A DNA stretch of 12,918 nucleotides. Origin: Cephalothrix spiralis. Lineage: Eukaryota > Nemertea > Palaeonemertea > Archinemertea > Cephalotrichidae. Position numbers and translations under genes: made by a program. Below are positions 1 through 9,300 of this stretch, piece by piece. Position 1 is the first letter of the stretch. Every line of letters begins with the position of its first letter. Under the pieces are notes generated by a model that was not told the origin of the DNA, ran no database searches, and was given only the letters and a program-made list of their open reading frames with translations. The stretch covers positions 1 through 12,918 of the forward strand of contig JAUCNG010204418.1 of the NCBI GenBank assembly GCA_032353305.1, read 5' to 3'.

Positions 1-219
1 TTTGCGCCCCAGGGTACCCCTCCCCCTATTTTTTTGCCCTGTTTTTTCATGATGTGTTTCTTTTGACTCAAGGATCACCCTCCACCCAATTATTTTTTGG
101 CACAAAATTTTTTGAAGGGCCTTAGGACAAAAAAACGAAAAATTCCCAAAAAATCCTATATTTGCGCCCCAGGGTACCCCTCCCCCTATTTTTTGCCCTG
201 TTTTTTCATGATGTGTTTC
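1..219. repeat. Direct repeat, two copies 160 bp apart
   Basis: Bases 1-60 and 161-219 are the same sequence apart from one T in a homopolymer run. Both begin TTTGCGCCCCAGGGTACCCC and end TTCATGATGTGTTTC. A weaker relative lies between them at about 69-101 (ATCACCCTCCACCC followed by a T run). This looks like a decayed minisatellite or repeat-derived DNA in the intron upstream of the first visible exon. It argues against reading the ATG codons at 208, 211 and 220 as the true gene start, because these ATGs lie in or at the edge of the repeat and copy 1 also contains the corresponding ATG. Confidence 0.85.
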
Positions 220-292
220 ATGTGTTACGTGTTGTGGTTTTTAACAAGTATAACCCACCAAGCACCTTACGAACAAAACTTTCCTCTTTCAG

Positions 293-357
293 ACTTAAAG
301 AAATTTGTGAAGAAATTTAAATCGTTATCTGTGACATCAGTCGATAGTCGCGATGAG
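293..357 (+). CDS. Exon 1 (first visible exon), start of SGNH region
   Basis: The acceptor is a pyrimidine-rich TTTCCTCTTTCAG ending at 292, and the donor GAG|GTAAGT is at 358, a consensus match. It enters with two bases finishing a codon and leaves in phase 0. It encodes 21 complete residues, rich in Lys at the start (KKFVKKFK) and ending SVDSRDE. The same frame is open upstream and contains ATGs at 208, 211 and 220, so a longer first exon is possible. I prefer the acceptor at 292 because the upstream part is repeat sequence. An earlier exon would then lie outside the window. Confidence 0.55.
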
Positions 358-3300
358 GTAAGTACTTTTTAAGGTCAAAATAAGTAACATGTATTTATTC
401 CGTTTTATATATAGCCTTTTATAGATTTTTTTAGAATTTAGATCTCTCAGATGGTCTATTAACGTTTAATTTCCGCTTTTAAATAGAAGACTTTATAATG
501 CATGTATTACCTTGAATAATACATAGTATACTACGTACTGTTTAATTGATATTTTTTGCGTGACTTCTTACAAAAATAATCTTTATTATTTGATCGAGCC
601 GAGCGAAGCGTGTCGATAAATTTTTTGACTGTGGTTCATCAATATCCCTTAATTCGATTCTAATTTTATATGCACTTTAGTCAATATGTAATATTAAATT
701 ACGCTTATATATATTTGCAGGCGCACAAAACCATCTCTGTTTATGGCAACAGCCATTTAAAACAGTTTGCCTACGGTTACAACGGATTTCCGATATGTTG
801 GCCAGGGAGGGCACATATTACCAGCGTGCCTGGGGGCATTTCATCGGATGTAAACTTCCATTGTAATAATGGTCCTGAAGTAAGTATATCACTTTCTAGA
901 ACGGCTTTTTTATTGGCCAAATTTAATTTATGATATGAAATAATTCTATGCACAATTCATGAGGCCTGCATGGCGGTCTGGAAGCCCGAAAAAGTTTTTT
1001 GAGTGAATATGAGCTAACCACTGGTGGTTTAGGACTTCAGTGGCAAGGCTTTACACATATTCACTGTCAAAAATTTGTTTCGTTCGACGGATTTTGAGTA
1101 AATGTCGTAACGCTGCTGCGCATGCGCACAGGCCCCAATCGTAAAAATAAATGGTCCAATTCGACTTATCGGAGGCATATTTTAATCTGCTCGTTATACA
1201 TTTATATGGTCTAATCCTAACCGTTTCTGAGATATTTGGACTGGAAATACTAAAAGTACGAAATTTCGGTGGTTATCTCGTATTTCCGGGCTACCAGACT
1301 GTCAACGTTATAGGCTACACCTCGGTGTTTTTATATTATTTCTATAGAAATTAATTTGCGAAATCAGTTTTTGGGCGTTCGGCGAAACTAGACCATAGGG
1401 GTAAATAGAAATTTTTTATAGATATTTTCCTTATTCGCCATACTGTAATTTATGATTGAAAAAATTATCCTTTGGTGATGTACCGATACGTAGGTCTACC
1501 AGTTAGAGCGTAACAATATTTTTTACTTGTTGCGCAAGGTTATAAACTATCATTATTTATAACACTGAATAAAGATCATTTTAAATTGCACTATAGAATG
1601 TTTGTACTTTGTTTTACTTTATAAGGCTTGATATCTAAGTTAATTTTTCTAATCTTATCTTAAATTTTTAGACTGACGTCGTATTATCGTTATCCTTCGG
1701 GAATGATATGCGAAACTGGTTTCGTCGTAAAAAAACAATGGAGGATGTTTCGTGCAATATTTTGCAGCACACCAAAGCAATCATCTCAAAATCAAGGGAA
1801 TTAACGGTAGGAATACATAGAATGCGATGTATATATTATAAATAATTAATATTATAATACTGTTGCTGCGCTTCTTTCACAATTTTCCGATGAGAAAGGA
1901 CCCAACGTACCAAAAAGTAGGCTATAATTTAGACCGATTCTTTTCTAATTCCGGATAAATTTAGAATCCAAAATAATTTTATGATGACTATCAATTTCGC
2001 TGATGTTCGCATGAATCTTAGATGATAGATTTTAAGGTTGTGTCAGAAATCTTACTAAATCTCCTCAGGGTGGGTGGCCACCTTTTCTCAATTTCAAAAT
2101 TCCCCGACTTTACCTTGACCATTTCAAACCATCATTTCCCTGACCCTGTCAATTTTAGACCGATTTCATGATTCGGGGAATCATTTTTTAAACGTCCTTT
2201 CTCATCGGAAAATTGTGATTCTTGCCAAAAAGTGAAATTTTCGAAAACGCACTTTCTAACCAGAAAATTGTGACTCTTCCCAAAAAGTGAAATTTTGACC
2301 CGATTTCTATTCCGGCAAAAATTTAGAAATTCTGATTTCATATTTGGATTTTATATGTATACTGAGTTGTTTTCCTTCGATAACCGAGAAAATTCCACAG
2401 AAACCCAAATTTTAATATATGTATAAAAAAATTCCTTCGGATCAAACTGTTCGGCTAAGTGTTCGCTTGCCGAAAAAATGCCGTATTCGCTATTAGATAA
2501 CTGGCCAGAGGGCCCTCATGATGTAGAGGCCGCAATAATTGGCAATTTATATATTTGATGTTTCAAAATAGTATTTTAGTTGTTTGCGCATGAGAAACAG
2601 GAAAATAATGAAACGGGAGTCATTGCAATTGAAACCATGAATATAAAAAACAAGTCAAGTATATTTTGCCGCTGAGTGATAAGAATTCTATAAATAATAA
2701 TTAATCGAATTTTCAATCTGTCCATCCATTATAATAATCCCCGGCGCCCTATCAATTGTGTTTATATTTTTAAGTGGCGCATATACAAGTGTATAATTTT
2801 TTCTTCTCAATAGGTCATTTGCACACCGATTCCAGATTTATGTACACCAGTTCATATATCAAAGCAATTCGACGAAGAATTGTTCCTGCTTGCAGAAGGG
2901 AGTGGTGCTCTCCTTATAGATGTGCGAAAAATCTTCCAATTCGAAAGATACAAGTACAGAGATAAAGTACATCTTAAGGATGAGCACATGTTGTTACTTT
3001 TTTCAAGCATATGTAAGTTCAAAATTGTCCTACTGTTAGATGATGTGTCCTACTTTGTTATATTTTTCCTACTTTTTGAATTGATGTCCTACTTTTTAGC
3101 AAGTTAGACCAAAATATGAATTCTTCTGCCTTATTTTGACGCTAAAATGCAAATTGTTCGGCTCGCTCCTACCGCGCTCGCTCTTTTAACGAATTATGAC
3201 CATTTTTTATTCTTATCTTTGTTTATTGCTAATTATATATAGACAAAAATTACTTTACCTGAAGATACCACTAAATAACTAGATATATTGGCCTAATATA

Positions 3301-6300
3301 TAGGCCTACCTCCAATTTCGCGTATTTATCTGGTTTATATATATATTGTCCTACTTAATTTCCGAAAAGGTCCTACTTTTTTGTAGGGGCAGACTTGGAG
3401 CACTGCAAATAGAGTGAATACAATAAATTATATCCGGTTTGATCATGTACTAAAACTCCATGTGTCTTTTAGAGCATCATTTAATATATAGGGCTCTTCA
3501 CGGTTACCAGATCTTACCATATCATTCAAAGCCCGCGGTAGCAATTCTCGATTGGGGGGCTAATCGAAATTTTGTAAGAAGTTAAGGGTCCGGAAGGCGG
3601 ATTTTTTTAGAATTTAACTTTGAACGGTAATATAACCGAAATATTAGTTATAAGGTCTTTGTTGTTGTGTCCATGGATTAAAACTTCGGTTTTCTCTTAT
3701 TTTGACATTTATAATTATTTGCGGGGGGGCTGCACTATCAACCGCATAGACTATAGTTGAAAATGGGATAACAGCCAATTATAACAGGAGTGGCTTCAAC
3801 GACAATTTTTATACAAGGAAAGTACCGGTAACGAAATATGAGTCATTAATTAATGGCGATTATTTGAATGAACCTGTGGCATTACATATATATAGTGATC
3901 AACTAAAATTTGAATTTTCTGAATCCATAATATTCCATATGCCTATATAATAGTCTTTGCTGCAATGTAACAATTTTAACTCATTTTCTTTTCAGTATCT
4001 GCGGTAAAAAGTTTAATTTCGGGTAAGAAATTAATATTTTTAAAATATATGTATAATCATTACAACCAACCTGTCGCGCAAAAACTAACATAAAGCAAAA
4101 TTTCAGCTTAAGCTTCATCCCCCAGAAGTATTTTGTTTTTACGCCTTAGCATGATACATCGTGATATTTTGGAACGCATTTATAAAAAAATCAATAAGAT
4201 ATAAGGCTTTAGTTATAGTATGAAAACAATTTTGACGATTTTTCCCGAATTTCTCTCAATTTATGCATACATTTATTCATTTATTTTTATACCTACACTT
4301 AGCGGTCAAAATTCTTCTCGACCTCAAAAAGATTGCAAAATAGGTCCTTCATTTACTTACAATCATGTACGCTAATATGATCTTATATAATTGACCGGAT
4401 TGGAAATGTTAGCTACAAGTGTGACACCGGTACCGTAAAAGTCCGTAATCGATTCTCAATTTCAGTTTCCCTGTCCCCTCAATGGGCTCTCATCCACTAA
4501 AAAGTACCTCTTTTCAAATGTCTCGCTATCACAATTGCAAGTTTTGATCTTTGTTTTTCAGACCCTAAAAATATGCAGCACGATTTTCTTTTCATGATGC
4601 GCCAACCTGTTGGTCCAAATCAGAAGTTGCTATCTCTGAGGTATAGTATATAGTAGTTTTAACTCTTTGCGGATGGGGACTTCGTGGACGGCAGGGTTTG
4701 CCTTTCGTTCATAGAACAGACTTTACAGCCGACGAAAGGGAGCCCTGTTTTTCTGATTAGGCCTACTACATCGGAATGCCGTTGAAAGATATTGTGAAGT
4801 CACAAATAGGTTTACGTCACAAATACAGCTATAACTTCATGATGAGCTCATATACATTGATAAATACAAATTAAAGAAACTTCAGAATCTAATTCTTTCA
4901 ATATGTATTATTTTGTTAAAAATCTTGTCACTTTTAGTCACGTGACGTGATATATTTGAGCTTTAAGATCGTTTAACGTCGCGTGACCTTAATTGATCCC
5001 TAAACCAAAAACTTGGCTCCGCTATCTTTAGCCATCCAATCAGTTTCCCACAAAACATTAAATCATAGAATATGCTCATCATTTTTTATTGATCTTCAAG
5101 TAGATATGGCCAATACTGACGTGAGAGTTGTATAAATAAATATGGTCTAAAAATCTCAGCTCGCTGCGGTAATTTCACTACCGTATCAGCTGACAAATAC
5201 GATTATATATAAAATTATTGAAATTTTTCGATTTTAAGACATTTCTACAACTGATCAAAACTCTGCTGTGATAAAGCTTTAATATATAGAACTTGAAAAA
5301 CATTGGTTTCATGTAATTACATGTAATTACATGTATAATATAAAATCAATTTTCCTTTTTTTAAGAAATAATATACAAGACAAATTACCGACTTGTGTCA
5401 TTCGTGTCCCTCTTGAAAATAAGAAGATTAAAAGAAAAAAGAAAAAGAAGAATTGGAAAACGAAGAAACTCCTTAAAATGGTAGGCCTTTTTTGAAAATG
5501 TGTTCTCAAGCATTGGTCCTATAGACCAAACATTTCAAATTAACTCACTGTTCGGGCTGCAGTACCTTTTTGAGTTAAGAAAAAAACTTACCACACGAGC
5601 AGTCGTGAGTTAGCTTAATGCTTCACATAAAAATTAAGCATATTTCGTAGCTTAATCATGGCGCAGGATTGCCTAACAAGTCTAACACTTTTGGGGCCTA
5701 CTTAAGCTGACTAGTCGAACACTGTCCTTCGATTTTTCTTATGCGAGTTACATTATATCTACAAGGAACATACATTGATTTGATCAACAATTTAAGAATC
5801 GAAAACTCGAGAGAATGGGACTTTAAATCCTTAATTTTACGACTCTTTGCAATTTTACCTACTGTAGTTACTATTAATTCAAGATATCCTTCCGTGCTCA
5901 GCGGTTAAGCATATATATTGGCACATATAGTTGACCCCGTAAAACTATATATGTCGGGAAAGGTATTGGAAAATGTTGATCTCTCGGGTGTTTAGATTTT
6001 TGCCCCACCCCCTACCCACATATAGTAACCAAGGTGTGGGTGGGGGACCAAAAACGGGATTTCCCCCAAAAAAAGATTTTGTATCAGAATTAAGAATAAT
6101 AATAAATACATGTTTACATTATATGTCTTATATGTATATTTTATTGCAGGACAAATCAGTAAGAAAAGAAGATACCATTAAAAAAGAGAGGTCTGATGAC
6201 AAAAAAAGGTAGATAGCTTATATGTATATATTTTTCTGATTCACTGACTTTTTGAAGTGAAAAATATTCAACAATTCAAAGATTTTTTACCATAAAAAAT

Positions 6301-9300
6301 ACTAATAAATTTTACAATTAATTTATTGGGGGTACAAGGTGGCGTACCTATTACGATCTATTAGATTCTAATGACGTGGAATTACTCCAAATTAGTTCGC
6401 TAAATACGGTAATTAATGCATGCCAAGATCAAAAAATGCCCACAGAACTCAGATTCACTGTCATACTCGCAAAAAACGTAAAATGCTATTTGAATCCGTA
6501 ATCGTAAAAATCCGTAATATCGAATCATTTATACGTATGAATGAATGTATGTATGTTTGTATGTATGATTCGTTTTTAAAGCTAATTCTTAATTTTATAT
6601 TCATGTTTACAGATGTTCTATCGATGAAAAAGGTGTAGATGCTGGAGACCACAGAAATACTAAGATCTTTACGTAAGTGTTTTTTGTTAAGTAGGCCTAG
6701 TAACCAGGTAACAGGTTTTGTATAAAATTGTATGCATAATCGTTTTAATCTTTGAAATTTCACTGTATGTGTCATTAAGTGTCATGAACAGGAGCAAATA
6801 AAATATTTTGAGAACGCCCTTTCTAACCGAAAATTGCGACCAAAAATACAATTTTGATCGTCTTTCGGTCAGAATTTGAAACTCTGATTTCAGATTGTTA
6901 TGAGGAGGAAAAGTTATCTCTTGATATATATATGGAAAACAAAAAATTGTTGCTGCCATGCAATTTTCTCTGTTATTTTGGAAAAATCTATTTCGATTAA
7001 TATATGCCCTACGTAAATAGGAAACTGTTTTTATAGATCTAGATAATTGCCTTTTGAATCCTACTAATCTGTAAAGCAGAATTTTAAAATATTGATCGGA
7101 AGTTGGTCAAAATTGAACTTTTGGCAAAAGTCACAATTTTCTGGTTAGAAAGGGCGTTCTCAAAAAAGTGTTGCCCGGGGTCAGGGATTTTCTCTCTCTG
7201 GAGTATTTCGATTGTAAATTTTTGCTCAAATTAGTTTAATTGGAATGGCAAGAGTCACAATATCCAGTGACAAAGGACGCTCTTCAACTTCAGAGCTAAA
7301 TGGAATGTATGGAATTCGGTTTTTGTGTGGCTAGTTTTCGACGCGATACAAACTTGAATTATGATCATGATTACAAGAGAATCAACACTTAAACCTTTTC
7401 AATTTATATGGTTTTAATTAAGTTACTTTTCTACACTGACGTTTCCGACCTATTATTCTAAGGTACATCATCAGAGTGAAGGAGGGAATTGTTCAAAGTC
7501 TCAATTTCCGACAAACACGATGATTATAGTTTTGACGCTGTATGAGTGCATCCATGGTGGTAGGATAAAAATCTTAACCCCATTATCAGTCATTCATCAT
7601 GACCTTTCAAGAATATAATTTATATATAATTTATTTCGGCCATTTTTCCTAAGACCACGCCCTTGGTCTGGGGCTCTTGACCTAAGCTGTCAAAAGTTTC
7701 CAATCTATTCTTGTTTTGTATTGTGAAATGGTCTTTAGGTTTTCAACACTTTTAGCCATATTCCCGTAGTATTAATAGGATTCTTGCCCCGCCCAGCATC
7801 ATACCTGTACATTGTGCATACGGTCATGATCACCATTTCCTACCCTGACTAATAATAAATTTTACATAAATTTTTCAGATTTTCAGTCGAAAGAATGATT
7901 AAAAGTCAATCATTCGAATTCATTGTTCCTGAACGAAATATCGATGAAAATGCTACAGATATTGATAGAGACAATATAAATGCTAAGTGAGTATTGAGAA
8001 AATTTGTTTGTTCTTTTCTATTACATAAGGGTTCGGAAGGGCCGGCAACGGCTGGTGTACGTCCTTTTTCGGAAGTTTTATGTTTGTACCGTACCTCGTA
8101 AACAGGCTATATATGCATATGACCTATATGGTTTGTATATGAAATTATACGTTTAAACTGAGGCGATATTTTTGTAAAATTAACGGTTTATAAAAAACCC
8201 TTCCAGACTCGCTTTGTATTACTATAGTACGTTAATTTTGTATATGATGTGTATATTTGTATTAATTGATTTGAAATTTTTACCATTGTATGATGGTCCT
8301 ATTTGGGTATTAGCGTAGCTGGAATTTGGCTATTTGTCGTTTAGCGTAACTTGAATTCTATTCGGACATTTTCGTTAAGAGTAGGTTGAATCGGGCATAA
8401 TATTTGTCGTAATCGTGAAGCATAAATATGAAATATAGTATTTGTCGTTATCGAACAGCGTAATTGGCTCATATGTTGTAATTTTAAAGCGTTATTGGCT
8501 CATTATACATACTCGCGATTCAGGCCCTTAAATTTCAAAATGTTTCCTGCCTCGCTTCGCTCAGCTGGATTACATACTCAAACAGTTTATCGGAAAGGGA
8601 TATCGGAAAACGACCCTTGTTCCTATTTTAACGTCAAAAAAAATCTAGCCAACTTAAATAAAACTTTATAGTCTTGTATAGAACTTGACCTTTCAATACA
8701 GCATACACTATAAACTAGTTCTGATAGGCTTATTAAAATGGCAGAAACGCAAAAATCGCTATCGAATAACGAATTTTGCTACCTGACAATTAAGCGGAAA
8801 CGTTTAACGGATTATTAAGGATCGCCGAAAACGTTAGCGGATACGGATAACCGGCAAACTCCTTTAGCGGAGCGTGGATAAAGACCTAAGCTACAGCCCC
8901 CTCACCTAAGAGCATCTAATTGCCTTTCCATGTAAATTACTTTCATGTATGACTAAATACGAGCTATTTGAAAGAGACTCGGTGACATATAAATTATTGT
9001 TTTTCTTAGAACATTGTAGAATGCGCGCAAAACAGTTTGCTTTCACTTAGCGCAACCATTGCAGACCGAATTAATTTTTAATATTATAAAATTATATTTC
9101 TGTTATATTACAGTTGCTCTTTGAAACCGTCATATCAAGTTCTCGCCTTCAATAGTTGGGAAGTTAATAATAACAAAACGTTTCGTGGTACAGATTTCCG
9201 ATATCGTGGTGGTGGCGGAGGTCGCCCGGAAAGGTCAACAACAGAATATAAGAATGATATTCTTTTAAATTCTATTGATATTGTAAGTACATGTAAAATG

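Larger units (their letters stand above)
880..1671 (+). other. Intron 2
   Basis: 792 bases, GTAAGT to TTTTTAG. It contains a stem-loop element at 992-1077 and a perfect 12-base palindrome at 1117-1128, both listed separately. A 67-codon open frame from ATG 1151 has a membrane-like composition but no recognisable motif and lies wholly inside the intron, so I do not call it. The remainder (about 1360-1660) is plain AT-rich sequence. Confidence 0.8.
4641..5365 (+). other. Intron 6
   Basis: 725 bases, GTATAG to a T-rich TTTTTTTAAG acceptor. It contains an imperfect hairpin at 4691-4748 and a 10-base tandem repeat at 5311-5335, both listed. CACGTGACGTGA at 4940-4951 is E-box/CRE-like but isolated. 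No gene is seen. Confidence 0.65.
6673..7878 (+). other. Intron 9
   Basis: 1206 bases, GTAAGT to AATTTTTCAG. It carries a family A inverted repeat at 6810-7161, a possible further fragment at 7247-7277 and a minus-strand hammerhead-like motif at 7431-7480, each listed. Bases 7490-7870 show no recognisable feature. Confidence 0.8.
7987..9113 (+). other. Intron 10
   Basis: 1127 bases, GTGAGT to TGTTATATTACAG. It contains two decayed tandem-repeat zones, 8331-8505 and 8794-8844 (listed), and a CGCTTCGCTC word near 8553. No gene is seen. Confidence 0.8.

Noticed and set aside
97-372. Open frame from 97 as a separate small protein
   Set aside because: The codon at 97 is TTG, not ATG. The frame runs through repeat sequence, and its last part is exon 1, ending at a consensus donor.
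1151-1354. 67-codon open frame with hydrophobic composition in intron 2
   Set aside because: No recognisable motif, no splice support, and it sits between two well-supported exons of the host gene. AT-rich sequence gives such frames by chance.
2066-2150. hAT-type terminal repeat of a complete element
   Set aside because: CAGGGTGGGTGGCCACC looks like a hAT terminal end, but I find no matching opposite end or 8-base duplication, so I mention it only as debris.
2132-2341. Minus-strand open frame in intron 3
   Set aside because: It is made of two copies of the dispersed repeat, which explains its internally repeated protein sequence.
3026-3382. CRISPR-like spaced repeats
   Set aside because: The repeat word is only about 10 bases, the spacing is irregular and the DNA is intron sequence of an animal-like gene.
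6613-6672. Start codon at 6613 as the first codon of a new gene
   Set aside because: The ATG frame leads into the intron and stops. The phase-2 reading joins exons 8 and 10 without a stop.
6461-6959. Two minus-strand open frames
   Set aside because: They cover the microsatellite, exon 9 antisense and the inverted repeat, and encode no known motif.
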